Positions 46,968 through 59,179 of a DNA stretch of 64,000 bases are shown here, piece after piece. Both the position numbers and the translations under genes were made by a program. The notes beneath the pieces are model-generated. The model worked only from the letters and a program-made list of their open reading frames with translations, was not told the origin of the DNA and searched no databases. This DNA is from Brachyhypopomus gauderio (Eukaryota > Chordata > Actinopteri > Gymnotiformes > Hypopomidae): positions 10,147,386 through 10,211,385 of the forward strand of contig NC_135228.1 in NCBI RefSeq assembly GCF_052324685.1, written 5' to 3'. Each line of letters opens with the position of its first letter. Positions within the stretch are counted from its first letter, which is position 1.

Positions 46968-49900
46968 TATTACATCATTTTCAGTCCTCTTGGCCATTTC
47001 ATTTTGCCATACCTTCTCGATTTGATCCTTTAAGTCCTTTTTTGTGAAGAAATAGACCTAAAGATGTCACTGATCCCATTCAGAGACTATACAGCAATCC
47101 TATGACATGTTAGCAACACATTTATTATGTGCTGATCATTGGTGATGTAGAGCTAGTCACAAAGGTCATTAGAAATGTGGTGTAATATTTTTTAAATGAA
47201 AAAGAGCAGACAAAATTACATCTCCCAAGGTCCTTGAACCAGTCTGAGACCACATAGCAGTCCCAGAGCACCTGCCTTTGAAAGTAGTAAATAAATTAAA
47301 TCCTTGCTGTTGGTCATGTGAATAAGTCACAAAGGTCATTAGCAAAGCCAGTGTGGCCACAAATTGACTGTTCATTTTCAGAACATCAAAATATTATTCA
47401 TATGCAGAGATGTACTGTGTAGGGCTTTTTGTAGTTACTTACCCCTACCTTGCTTACCTAATCCAGTTAAAGTTATCAGAGTCCAAATTACAATTAATGT
47501 AAGTGTGTTAGAAAGAGCCCAGCATAAGTCATGAGAATATGCATAACCAATGTGCTAAAGGTCCTTAATGCTGAAACAACTTGCTTTACCAGAGGTTTAC
47601 TGTTGGGCTAAACCATAATTTATGGTATAACCTAGGAGTCCCCAACATTTGCAACTCACGCTCCATTTACCCCACCACAAAATATTCTGTGCCCCACTTG
47701 AAAATTTTATTGACCATATTAAATCTATACAAATACAGGACAAAAATCGATGTAGCCTTTTGCATTTCGATTGTATAATCACACAACAAAATAAATGTGA
47801 TGGGCAGGGAGTGTGAATGATAAGGAATTGATCACAAAACTGAACAGAACACAAAACATGAATTAGCTCACCCCTCCCTGGGGACCCAGGGGAGACAACA
47901 CTCAACACAAATCATTAGTGAGGTACAGGCCCTGGCCCTTCACAGAACAATCAAGTCAAAAAACTGTTACTCCATGCTCCTTATTTCTACCCAAATCCAC
48001 CTTACTAAAAAGCTACCAATCTAACCTACAGCCATACTATGTCTAACAAATAGGGGTGTGCTATATTAACAACATAAATAAATGTTAGTCATCAAATCAC
48101 ACATGTGTAAATACAAACATACTTTATGGCTCTTACACTCGTACATGTACACACATGTTCAGGCTCTCACTAATTAATGTAATTATCTTGCTAATCCACC
48201 AGCTCATTTGACTGTGCTAGACCAATCCAATTAACAAGCTTGACCTTTTATTATTGCAAATAATTTACATGTCTAAAATGCCCCCCCCCCCGGAAAAAAA
48301 ATTGTTTCCTCTCCTCAACAAATTAGCTAGCATCGCCACAGCAGGCAGAAATGATCATACAGTTAAGCCCGCCCACTAAGAGGGAAGATATGATTGGTCA
48401 ATTTTACTGTCATTTGAAACTGATATTGCGCTGAATTATAACTGCCTGGCCCTCTGTAAATGAACAGCGGAACCACGAATCACGAACATTCTGCGGAGGC
48501 ATCACAGTCCTGATAGGGGGAGACACAGGCTCGCAGGCTTCCACTTTACCCCTCACGTTCCAACAGATTGAATAGACACGGTTGAATAATTTATTTGCTT
48601 ATATTTTCGTAATTGTTTTGATGTCGATTGCCAAACTAAGTAGATAAAATAAAATTGGATAATTTGGATATATATATTTTAAGAATATTTTAGGCCCTCT
48701 GAGAGGGCGTAGAGGACCCTGACGGTTCCCCAACGACAAGCAGTGCCTTTCTGACTTCACTTTAGTGTCTGCATTGAAAAAGTTTCATGAATCACACATG
48801 AATATAATCAATATTTCCTTCATATTATACTGTCCTTCGTAGATCTTCATAACCGTTGTTCATGCTAACTTCCGCTTCGACACTGTACCCTGTAGGGGTT
48901 TCACCTACTAATCCTTTAAAGTGGATATAATTAGTTTTACCTTAATTATTAATCAGTCTCATATTCTAATTATACCAGAACCACAAGTTTAGTTATCAAC
49001 TAAAGGTCATTATTGGTTTGGTATCTGAAGGATTTAACTATGAATTCTTTGGAGGTTTTGGCATCAACCACTTTTGAATGACATCAACACAGACAATTTG
49101 GTGAAAATAAATGATACATTTATTTAAAACCAACTATTCTAAAACAAACAGCATCAACAAGGGTCAGTATATTTACAGTGAAGACTGGGTATCTAGTGTG
49201 CGTGTGTGAGTGTGTGTAAAAATGGGAGGAGTAATGTTTGCACGCGCTTCTGCGCGTGTAAGGAAGCGGGGGTTGTAGTCTCAGTTCTCCTATAGAGAAC
49301 AAAGCAACTAAAATAGCGCCGACTTTAAACAGTAGAGCAGCGTGACTGTATTGTGGCATGTGCCCCGGAGGGGTGGAAGCAGGAACTGGTCATTTTGTTG
49401 GTCATTTCAACTCTCTCTCTTTATTTGAAAAAGCTCTTTAGCAAGGGAAAAGGCTCTTTTATTTGCCAGAGAGTTATCGAATGTGAGCAGAAAACTCACA
49501 TTTCACACAGCATGGGGGTGGTATATGACATTGACACGACACACGGGGATGGTGGGCACCATAAACAACATTTCTAACAGACATAAATACATCAGACAAA
49601 AGTTTACACCTTGTAGTACACGTTCACGGTATCCCAACTTGACAAACATTTTATAAACATGAGACATTACATTTTCTCCACTAGGAATGACACGCAAGTG
49701 ATTATGGGTGATATGGCGGCTCTCCGTAGCGGAGCCTTGCTACAGTGTGTTAATGAGCTCAGCTGGTTTATTCCAACGTGGTCAGAACAAAGGGTAATGG
49801 CGCTAGCTTAATAACTAAAAATTTATGTGGTGTGTCTGAGAATGGAGAAGACTACAAGTTGTCCATTAATCAGATAAATAAAAGATGGTGGCATGCACAG

Positions 49901-50550
49901 CAAAGAGAACATTGTATATACAAATCTTGATGAAGACTATCTAAACAAAGTTGAACACAAAACACTGAGAAGGTTTTAGTTAAACTTAGATAAGTCTGCA
50001 GTTCAACTAACTTTGCCCTTTGATAAACTATGCCCAGCGGTTAGACTCTCACGTGTTAAGGGTTTTGGGTAGTGTCGTCGTCCTCCCTGAATTAGGAGGG
50101 AACTTCCACCACAGGTTCCTCGTTGATAAAGCGACGTCGTCCAGGTGTGCTGGGAATCGTCCTTCTGGATATGAAGTCCAGGAATGTGAGTCTCGTTCAC
50201 GGTTTAACAGGGAATTGATCGCCTTTGTTTCGGCTTTTGTGGCCGCATTAACAAGCTTGATTGAAGTCGTTTGGTGAATCTGTTGTCACGGTAACGTTGA
50301 TCAGTTGCTGGTTAGATTGCACCGTAACTCAGGCTCGTTAATGAAGTAATAACGACTTTCAGCTGTTCGCTGTTAGTCGTATCAAATTTTGTGTGCTCTC
50401 AATGAAAACCGGAGAGAGAGAAATGGCGGAGCCTCTCTTTAATAGGTCTAACCTCGGTGTCAGTCAAACCAGAGAGAGAGAAATGAATGGCTGTTCAGGG
50501 TATTTAAACACCTGGACTGTAGACACACCCTTACTTCCGTCAAAGCAAGC
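46968..50550. other. Intergenic, repeat-derived in part
   Basis: No cellular gene recognised. It contains the minus-strand hAT-like copy at 48281-48740 and a GT-rich stretch near 49196-49220. Two GAGAGAGAGAAATGG-type direct phrases occur near 50411 and 50471. Confidence 0.4.
48281..48740 (-). mobile_element. Truncated copy of the hAT-like element at 55802
   Basis: The reverse complement matches the 55802-56450 element over most of its length, including GGGGAACCGTCAGGG, ACTAAGTAGATAAAATAAAA-like sequence, a GGGCGGGCTTAACTGTATGA-like segment, and the terminal G-run (here a C-run at 48281-48291). The end beyond the C-run does not match, so this copy is truncated or rearranged. Confidence 0.75.
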
Positions 50551-51515
50551 TTGTTCAATGTGTTGCCAGTGGTACTGCCATCTGCTGGTTTAGCATGGTA
50601 CCTACATATGGTATCAAGAAGTCTCGTACTACTCCCTATCTCCCGGGCTGTAAGGGTCAGTGCGAGAGGAAACTGGGTGGCCTATCTCCTTCATTTGGTT
50701 TTCTGTTGTAACACCACACCTCACCAAACGACGGGTGAATCGTCATATTTCCTCATGTTTGGTCAAGAACCACAGTTACCCATTGATTTTCTTTTGGGTC
50801 GGGTGCAGGAGCCAGTGTTAGGGACCGTGCATGATTGGGTGGTCGAGCATCAGGCTCGGCTTCAAGTAGCCTTTGAGGGGGCTAAAGAGCGGCTGGTGGT
50901 TGCTGCGGGTAAACATAAATAACACCATGATCAGCAGGGGAGAGAAGTGCCGTTAGCAGAAGGACAGTTGGTGTATCTCCATGACAATGGGGCGAGGGGT
51001 CATCATAAGATTCTTGGAGTTCAGTGGTATACAAAGTGTTGAAGGCACCGGTAGGAGCAGGTTCAGTGTACACCATTGCACCTATTGACGATCTGAGTAA
51101 GAAGAGGCAGGTACATCGTTCTCTGTTAAAAGCTCAGATTCGAGGGGAACTTCCCGGTTCATCCGAGGGGGAGGTTATGCAGAACACAGAACATCAAAGT
51201 CGGGAAGAGGTTGAGCCTTCTAGCGAGGGCGAATTGTATGTGCTGGTGTCCCACCCTATTCTTGAATTACAAGAATCAACAGCAGTAGCACCTGTGGTGA
51301 TAGAACCAGTTTCGGGAGTGATGGAGGTCATGGCAGAAGAGGGGCCAGCTAGTGACCCTCAGGGACAAGCTGAGGTTGTGGCACATAGGACCACTCGTGC
51401 TACCGCTGGCCACCATTCTAACCCACATCACCTTCCCCAGTCTGTTGGGGGTGTAGCTAGTATATCAGCTAACTGTGTGACCCCGGTACATAATGTTTTT
51501 AGACCTTGGCAGTAA
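50551..51515 (+). pseudogene. Gypsy-type pol relic (integrase C-terminus)
   Basis: The frame 50551-50922 reads WVAYLLHLVFCCNTTPHQTT then GESSYFLMFGQEPQLPIDFL, the end of a Ty3/gypsy integrase core and the following linker. A frameshift follows. The frame 51024-51515 has KVLKAPVGAGSVYTIAPIDD and LSKKRQVHRSLLKAQIRGEL, typical of the region after integrase. Reverse transcriptase, RNase H and the catalytic part of integrase are absent, so only the 3' end of pol survives. Confidence 0.8.
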
Positions 51516-51578
51516 GTTGCAAGTACCATGGAAGCATGCCATTGCCAGGGACGGCAATGTAAACAAAAAGGGGATGGT

Positions 51579-52882
51579 TTGTGGCAGTCAACAAGTTAAA
51601 CCCCGGAAGTTGGTTTTTAATTGGAATGCTTTTTTTTGCTTAAAAGGGACCTAGGTGGAGGCCTTGTTGAATCTGCCTTTGAGCCTCCACCCCTTCCGGG
51701 TCATTGCTTCAGCGCAAGGTAGGAGCAGGTTGCTATTTGCGTGGGTTTTTGTCGTCTAGTAGTTTGACGAATATTCTTTTATTCAGATCCTACTGTGTCT
51801 CGTGAATTGGCCTGTATCCCTTGGCCTGTATCCAGTGCTTGCAACCCTCAGGTAATATCAGTGAAGGAGGAGTTGGTAAATTTGTTTGATTTAGGTATGT
51901 TAATTTGCGTGTTATGTTGATTGCAGTGCTATTAACCAGTGGTGACTGGCTCCCTAAACTAAAAGATCTCTGTTGCGGCCGGATTGTGCATCGAGCCAGC
52001 ACGACTGTATCAGAGCACCTGCTGTTTGTGCGTAACTGCACCCTGCTTTGGTGTAGGAGCTGCCGTTTTGTCTCAGAGTTGTAGCGATTGCGTCGTCGGT
52101 GGCGTGATTTACTGAATCCAGCTTTTAATTATTTGGTTTGATATTTCTTTAGCAGCCTGACTGGAAGGGTGCCGCTGACTACTTCTAGCAAAGTGTGTGT
52201 AATCGCGGGGCTGCAAGCCACGGTCAGATTGTTTATCTTTAAGGCCATGTTATTATCATCATTAGGATTATTTGTTTTATTATTATTATTATTATTATTT
52301 GTACTTTAAGTTGTAATCCTAATATTTTTTTTATTGTTTTGTTATATTTGGATTTACCGTCGTGTTTTCCTTTTAAAGTTTGTCTCATGAGCTGCAGACA
52401 CTGAGTGTGAAGAGACTGGGTTTTCTTTGGTTTGCTGTGTTCACTGTTTTTCCTTTTTTTTTACTTTGTTTAATTGGAGTTTTGCACTTGTGTGTAGTGG
52501 TTTTTTTGTGAACTGGTCCTCTCCACTGTGCCTTTATGCCTTTTTAGTGCTGGGGTAAACGTAATTGGGGTTGGTTGAACTAGTAATGAATAAGTATTAG
52601 TGATTGTTTTAAATTTAGATTGTAATAAAGCGCTTTGTTTTAAGATTCATATCCATTTCCCTCATAGAAGTGTGCTTGCATGGTTTGGAATTGTCAATAA
52701 AACTTCTTGTTATTGTGTATTTATCTCTCTCTGCCTTTTTGGTCTCAATGAAGGCACTCCTCACTGGGGACTTAATAAACCTGTGCATCGGAACTTCCAG
52801 TTCTGTTTTTCAGTTTTTTCAATCTCCACTCAGCTATCCTGCAACAGATATATATATATATTTATTCATAGTGGGTTGTTGT
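51579..52882 (+). mobile_element. Probable 3' LTR of the gypsy relic
   Basis: A purine-rich AAAAAGGGGATGG tract just before TGTGGCAGTCAAC looks like a polypurine tract and LTR start. A TTGTTGTGACA near 52876-52882 could be the LTR end, giving about 1.3 kb. Several AATAAA signals lie within. No 5' LTR is present in the window to confirm the limits. Confidence 0.4.
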
Positions 52883-53074
52883 GACACCACCAAACCATGA
52901 TTCATACAACCAAAGTTGATTTAATTATAGGAAAATACTGACTACATAGTAGCTTTTTTAGTCTGACGGAATGTACAGAATGTTAGTGAGCATCAGCTGA
53001 CTGAATGCGAACACGAAGGACAGTATATGGACTGATGGCAATAAGAATGGCTTCAGATTTACTACTTAAAAAAA

Positions 53075-53545
53075 AAAATTCTTGGCCAACAAGTATTTAA
53101 TGTGTATCATACAGTTAATCAATGAATCTGGAGGCAATGTGTTAAAGGGCCTGAGGCAGATGTAGATTTGAATATTATCCACACAGCAGTGCAATTGAAG
53201 AACAAAGTGATAGCATATAAATAATAAAAAGATGGGGGCCAAGAACTGAACCCTGGGGACCACCATGAGACAAAGTCAAGGTTTCAGATCTGCAGTTGCC
53301 CAGAATGACAAATTGTTGCCTATCGGAGATATCTGAGATCTTGTCTTGGTAGACTGTGTAAAACACTGCAGTAAGATCAACCAAATTGTGTACTAGACCT
53401 GAATCAGCTGCCAACAATAAGTCATTCATGACCCTCACCAGGGTAATTTCAGTACAGTAGAATACTCTAAAACCAGACTGAAATTGCTCAAAAAGGTTGT
53501 TGGTCAGGTGTTCAGAGACTGCACAGAGTTGAAGAGACATTCAAG
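53075..53545 (-). pseudogene. L2-type LINE reverse transcriptase fragment
   Basis: The minus strand reads NNLFEQFQSGFRVFYCTEIT, LVRVMNDLLLAADSG, then SHGGPQGSVLGPHLFIIYML. This is the L2/Maui-type reverse transcriptase fingers and palm. The YADD-like catalytic motif appears only as CVDN in another frame, and a large internal piece is missing. The copy is dead. Confidence 0.8.
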
Positions 53546-54655
53546 TATTTTCTTAAGGGAGATTGGATATGCGACAGTAGCAGTGGACATGTGTAACACA
53601 TCTAGACATATTCTATTTGAAAGGGATATTAAAAGCCACTTGAAATAAGGCCCAGCTATTCAAATAGCAAGTTACCATCTATACAGTAACTTCTGAGTAC
53701 AAAAAATGTGGTAGCCTACATGTATAGTTATAGAGTAGGTGAACTGAATACATAGGTAAGTCAATGCAAAACCTCTACAAAATGTCATACTCAAGAGGAC
53801 AGTTGCCATGGTCGATTACTGATACATGATATTGCCATAAGTCAGCCACCAGACAACCTAATTAAAATACAGATCTCCTCCTACTTTTAAAAATAAATAT
53901 TAGAGGATACCAGACATTTCTTCAGAGCAGAGGATCATATTGAAACTCCACTTGATTATGTGATGACACAGGCATGAGGTACAACATGACTAGGCAGCTG
54001 GAATTTATGATTAGAAATGTTATGTGTTATATTTTATACATTGATTATATATTATGAGTACAATATCATGTCATAGGCAAACATTCCTGTTTCATATTAA
54101 TTTTCAATAGAAAAACAATTTGTAAATGAAAATGCTTAAATGAAGTACATTTAACATTAACATGTAGACTCCGATGTTTCAGTAGCTGTAAAGTATTGGA
54201 CTTGAAGCCTGGTTTGGAAGATGTTAACAATCCATCTGTCTTGATATCTATAATGTCATCTCTATAAACCTGATTCTATTTGTTTATTTTCTTACTGCTG
54301 TTGTTGAATTATACATGCAGGACATATTAACATATATTATATTGCTCTGTGTTTTGAGGCAATGTGACAGTTATTGAAGGGTTTGCTAAGCAGTGCCTGA
54401 GATGTCTTTGTAAGGAGTTATGAATTAGTGATCAGTGACGAAAAGGAGCTTAGAGTATCACCAAAAATGCTGAAATATTGAATAACAAATTACTTAATGA
54501 AATTCACATTTTTAAAATTCATACTCATATATACAGATGAATCTAAAATAGTCCCACAGAATACTGAAATGTATTACTCTATATTTTTCATAAAGGTAAT
54601 GGAAAATCTAATGGAAACCATCTCTTTACAGCTTTTGAGAAATCACAGAGCAGCG
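53546..54655. other. Upstream region of first odorant receptor
   Basis: AT-rich with no domain. A possible 3' splice site, CTCTTTACAG, about 27 bases before the receptor ATG suggests an upstream non-coding exon, as is usual for odorant receptors. Confidence 0.4.
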
Positions 54656-55582
54656 ATGGAGAATGAAACATTCAGATATCACACTCTGTCAATAGAGGGA
54701 CTGAAAGTGACCCCTCAATCTGAATATCCTGCATTTATCATACTACTCTTGATGTATAACTTTACTGTGGTGTCTAATGTCACTCTTATCATCTTGATCT
54801 CTGTAGAGAAGAGCCTACATGAACCCATGCACATCTTATTCTGTAACCTCCCACTAAATGATGTTTTAGGAATCAGTCTTGTTGTGCCAAGTATACTGAA
54901 GGATATTTTCAAAGATGCTTCTGACCGCCATATCACTTATACAGAGTGTGTCATCCAAGCATACTTGAGTCATTTGTTTGCTACAACCTGTCACACAATA
55001 TTAATGATCATGGCCATTGATAGGTATGTAGCCATATGCAATCCTTTGCAATACCCAATTGTAATGACTAACAAAATGGTGGTTAAACTAACTGCATCAG
55101 CCTGGGGAGTGCCAGCAGCTCTGGTTGGAATTTTGATAGGTCTCACTGTACGTCTGTCTCATTGTAGTTCAGTCATCCAGAATCCCACCTGTGACAATGC
55201 TTCATTATTCAAACTTTCATGTGATGACATAACTATTAATAATATATATGGGCTCGCTTTTACTGTGGTTCTACTTGTATCCTCTCTTGGAAGTATATTA
55301 ATTACATATCTCAAAATAGCCTTTGTATGCTTGAAAAGCAAAAACAAACAGATGAACAAAAAAGCTATAAAAACCTGTAGCACTCATTTAGCTGTGTATG
55401 TAATCATGACAGTCTGTGGTAATGCAATTGTCTTTCTCCACCGCTTTCCTCAGTTATCAGAACAGAGGAAATTAGCTAGTATCATGTTTAATGTTGTGCC
55501 TCCATTTCTTAACCCAATAATATATGGGGTGCAAACTAAAGAATTAAGAAACAAGATTGTACATTTTTTCAGAGGAAAATAA
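54656..55582 (+). CDS. Odorant receptor, teleost OR-type GPCR
   Basis: A single coding exon of 308 residues, counted from MENETFRYHTL. This ATG aligns with the start of the second receptor, and an upstream in-frame ATG at 54497 would add 53 residues unlike any receptor N-terminus. It is a seven-helix rhodopsin-like receptor of olfactory sensory neurons that signals through a G protein. Visible hallmarks are an N-glycosylation site NET, EPMHILFCNLPLND in the TM2 region, MAIDRYVAICNPLQY at the end of TM3 (Asp at residue 122), KAIKTCSTHLAVYVI at TM6 and PPFLNPIIYGVQTKEL at TM7. Cysteines of the long second extracellular loop are present (CSS, CDN, LSCDD). No stop or frameshift. The subfamily is not determined, and the ligand is unknown. 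Confidence 0.9.
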   Translation: MENETFRYHTLSIEGLKVTPQSEYPAFIILLLMYNFTVVSNVTLIILISVEKSLHEPMHILFCNLPLNDVLGISLVVPSILKDIFKDASDRHITYTECVIQAYLSHLFATTCHTILMIMAIDRYVAICNPLQYPIVMTNKMVVKLTASAWGVPAALVGILIGLTVRLSHCSSVIQNPTCDNASLFKLSCDDITINNIYGLAFTVVLLVSSLGSILITYLKIAFVCLKSKNKQMNKKAIKTCSTHLAVYVIMTVCGNAIVFLHRFPQLSEQRKLASIMFNVVPPFLNPIIYGVQTKELRNKIVHFFRGK

Positions 55583-55801
55583 TGTTGGTATATATATTTT
55601 AAGAAAATAAATGACAAATGTTTAACCAATTTGACAACTGCTAGAATGCTACTTCCTGTACATGCTTTAATGTGCCAACAAACATGTCTTATTATTCTTA
55701 TTTATTAATTGTATATTTAACTTAAGTCCTGGATGTACCTGTAGATACTATGGTGTGACAGGCCTGAATGGCTAGTGTGCAAAATAGTACATTATTTTGA
55801 G

Positions 55802-56493
55802 CAGTGGGGAACCGTCAGGGCCCTCTACGCCCTCCCAGAGGGCCTAAAAATATTCTTAAAACATAAATATATATAATATAATTTATCCAATTTTATTTTA
55901 TCTACTTAAAGTTTGACAATCGACATCTAACCAATTACAAAAATATAAGCAAATAAATTATTCACCCGTGTCTATTCAATCTGTGTTGGAAGGTGAGGGG
56001 TTAAGTTAAGTGGAAGCCTGTGAGCCTGTGTCTCCCCCTATCAGGACTGTGATGCCCGCTGTTCGTTTACAGAGGGCCTGGCAGTTATAATTCAGCACAA
56101 TACCAGTTTCAAATGACAGGAAAATTGACCAATCATATCTTCCGTCTTAGTGGGCGGGCTTAACTGTATGATAATTTCCGCCCGCTGTGGCGACGCTAGC
56201 TGACGTTAGCGTACCATCGCTAGCTAGTTTCGATTCAGTCCTTTCATGTCCTCATGCGCGTTGTTTACAACACGGAGCTGTGAACCTTATTTTGTTGGAA
56301 CCTTATTTTGCTTAAGAAGTTATCTAGTACATATGTTATTGTTTATTGCGTTTCTAAAGCTGCACTGTTGTCTCAATTAAGAAATTTTATTTTTATTGCA
56401 GTTAATTAGGAAAGGAAACAATTTGTTTTCGGGGGGGGGGGGGGGGGGGGTGATGGGAGCGGGCCCAAGTTTAATGGTCACGGTTTGCTACAG
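55802..56493 (+). mobile_element. 692-bp non-autonomous hAT element
   Basis: Flanked by a perfect 8-bp duplication ATTTTGAG (55794-55801 and 56494-56501). The ends CAGTGGGGAACCGTCA and TCACGGTTTGCTACAG are imperfect inverted repeats. It contains a 20-base G-run at 56431-56450 and no transposase. A partial inverse copy is at 48281-48740. Confidence 0.82.
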
Positions 56494-56518
56494 ATTTTGA
56501 GAATAAGTTAATATAGAG

Positions 56519-57380
56519 CACAGGTGTCAAACTCAAGGCCCGAGGTCCATGTGGCCCGCGAGAGCTTAAAAAGTCAAATTGTCAAAAAAAAAAGAAAAGA
56601 AAAAAGCAAAATACATGCAGTGAACAAAAACTACATTTCCCACATTTATGTTACCTGCGACATGGCGGCATCTCGACACTGCAGTGTTTCCATATCGATG
56701 CAATTTTCCCAATAAATGTAATTGAGAAATACAAATAATGATCCCAAAATGTCCAGGAAGAGAAACATCGATCCAAATATAAGGTTGTTTCAAGAAAGAT
56801 GGGAACGTGATGTTTGCGCTTCAAGGAAAAAAATGGGTATGAAGCCATGGTGGATGTCAAAAAGTACAGTCTACGTCGCCAGTTTGTGACCAAACACGGA
56901 GCTAAGTATGCCAAAATTAGGCATCAAGAAAACAATTAATGCAAAAAATGCCAAAGAATTAAAAGGCAAACTGCGATCGCAACAGAATGTGTTCAAAACC
57001 ACAAACGAAGCGGCAGTAAAAGCTGGTTTTGTTGTGGCTGAAGAAATCTCCCGCGCTTCAAAGTCTTTTTCAAAGGGAGCGTTTACGAAGCACAATTGCT
57101 GTTTTCAGTTATTTGATATTTCAAGTTTTGAACAAAGTAAATGTGATATATTTTATATTATTTTTCTTTTTTCACTTGGATAGTTTGATCATTGATTGAC
57201 TGAGTAATGTGGGTTTCATAACCTAAAAAATTTTAAGGATTTATGTTATAATAAGAGCAACAAGCAAACATATGCAAATATATACAGTTATTTAACATTA
57301 AGGAGTAGTTACATTTATAAGTTCTGTGGGGAACGATTACGCTGATGTGGCCTGCGGTGAAAATGAGTTTGACACCCCTT
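56519..57380 (+). mobile_element. 862-bp hAT relic with BED-protein fragment
   Basis: The terminal repeats are CACAGGTGTCAAACTC and GAGTTTGACACCCCTT. The 8-bp flanks ATATAGAG (56511-56518) and ATATTGAG (57381-57388) match at seven of eight positions. Inside, + strand frames show VDVKKYSLRRQFVTKHGAKY and AKELKGKLRSQQNVFKTTNE, then AAVKAGFVVAEEISRASKSF. This is the N-terminal part of the BED-finger/hAT protein group related to GTF2IRD2 and ZBED-type genes. Frames are broken and the catalytic domain is gone. Confidence 0.8.
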
Positions 57381-57388
57381 ATATTGAG

Positions 57389-58064
57389 GATAATACAGTT
57401 GACTCTCAAGTCAATTGTGTACCAAAATGCATACCAGCTGTCTCTCAATCCATGAGAGGATAATGGTGTTCTCTGTAATGCAGAGTGACAGAGAGATGCA
57501 AATGTTGAGAGCAGCAAGATTTATTAAGGGCAAATCCAAAATCAGAATAATTAAGATCCAGGGTCAAATGACTGATATACACAGAACCAGAATGCACGTT
57601 GAAGACACAAATACTGAAAGAATAGGCTACATGAAAAACAATGTATGGCATAGCTTAAAGCAATGGGGGCTTGTATAAATGACCAGCGACAAGAACCAAA
57701 AACATGAAGAGAGCAAAACAAGGAAGTGATAGGCAGAAGGAGCCAATTGGGCCAGTTCTCAAACAGCGACAAACTGCTGTAGCAGCACAGTAATCTCTCA
57801 GTCCCTGGGAGAATATCAACCATTACACAGTCCAGAAATAGTTTTAACTTTCTTGCTCATATGTTGTCTGGGAGAGAATTCCAATGTTTGGGAGCATGGT
57901 AATAAAAGATCACTCAACTATTTACAGTGGTAGTTAACACCATCATCTAACAACAATAATAGCAATATTAAAATTTATAATAATAAAAAAGAATTGTATA
58001 GCATCTTTCATACATACATGTAACTCAAAGTACTTTTATTTTATTAAGCATGGTAGTAAAAAAA
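57389..58064. other. No gene recognised
   Basis: AT-rich spacer, without domains or clear repeats. Confidence 0.4.
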
Positions 58065-58356
58065 ATGTAAAATGTAAATGTGCCATATTTTGTCAATTGT
58101 GATTTTTACACCGCAATAGAAATTTGTCCTCTGCTTTTAACCCATCTGTGCAGTTAGAACACACACACTAGTGATTACTAGGGAGCTGTTTATCACACAT
58201 GCCTAGAGCGGTGGGCAGCCCTAGCCCGGCGCTCGGGGAGCAGTTGGGGTTAGGTGCCTTGCTCAAGGGCACCTCAGTCATGGCCTCAGGTCTGGGAATC
58301 GAACCCACGACCCTCCGGTTACAAGACCAATTCCCTACCACCAGGCCATGACTGCC
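58065..58356 (-). mobile_element. tRNA-derived SINE
   Basis: The minus strand begins GGCAGTCATGGCCTGGTGG (A-box-like TGGCCTGGTGG). It has a B box GGGTTCGATTCCC and then the core GAGGTGCCCTTGAGCAAGG with CACCTAACCCC. The tail has GATGGGTTAAAAGCAGAGGA with CAAATTTC. This matches a SINE family common in teleosts. Confidence 0.8.
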
Positions 58357-58500
58357 TGTGTGGTGGTTAGCACTGGTGGTGGTTAGCACTGTTGCCTCAC
58401 AGCAAGGCGGTCTGGGATTGATTCTCAGTCTGGGCTGGGCTGATGTCTGCCTGTGTGGGTTTTCTCCAGGTACTCCTGGTTAGCTGATTGGAACCCTGTA
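58357..58500 (+). mobile_element. Second, different SINE-like repeat
   Basis: The + strand reads GTGGTGGTTAGCACTGTTGC, CTCACAGCAAGG, then GTGGGTTTTCTCCAGGTACT. This is a widespread teleost repeat head with a decayed B box (GGGATTGATTCTC). The initial GTGGTTAGCACTG phrase is duplicated. It lies head to head with the SINE at 58065-58356. Confidence 0.65.
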
Positions 58501-59179
58501 GGTCAGTGACTAGGGACATATACAATTTTGTGTTTCATGCATAATAGTGAAATAAGATATTATATTTATTGATGATTGTGGATGATGAAAGCATCTAGAG
58601 AATAAAGAGTGCTGGCTGTAAAATTGAGCCCTGGAGGACACTACAGGATAGTGGATGGTGTACTTTCACCAAGTCTGACATAGTCCTCACAATTGGTTAG
58701 ATATGATTAAAAACAAATCACTTAGGCCAACCCGATTTCTCAGGCAAAATGTGCTGCTATGTCAAATGCAGTGCCGAGACCAAGAAGAACAAATATAGGC
58801 AGGAGGTAGTTAGCTAAAAAGGTGAGAAAACCATTTCACAATGTTGCCTGTATAGTAGGTATAGTAGTACTTTGATTTCTGTCAGAGTGTGATGGAGCAA
58901 GGTAGCTCATCACCATTAAAGATACAAATATAGAAGTATTCATGTTGATGACATGGTTTAGTATACTCACCTTTTGAGTCCGGTTACAGAAGGGGACATT
59001 GGACAAAGGTGAGGCGATGTGATGCAGGGAGGGTGATGGTCCCTTGTGTCCATGTAACGTAAAGCGTGTATGATGTGAAGAACTAGGAGGTGTATACATG
59101 TTAATATGTTCATGGGTAACAGCTGACACTATGTAAGTATGTACATTAAGAAATGTGTGTTTGTACTAACACGCAAACA

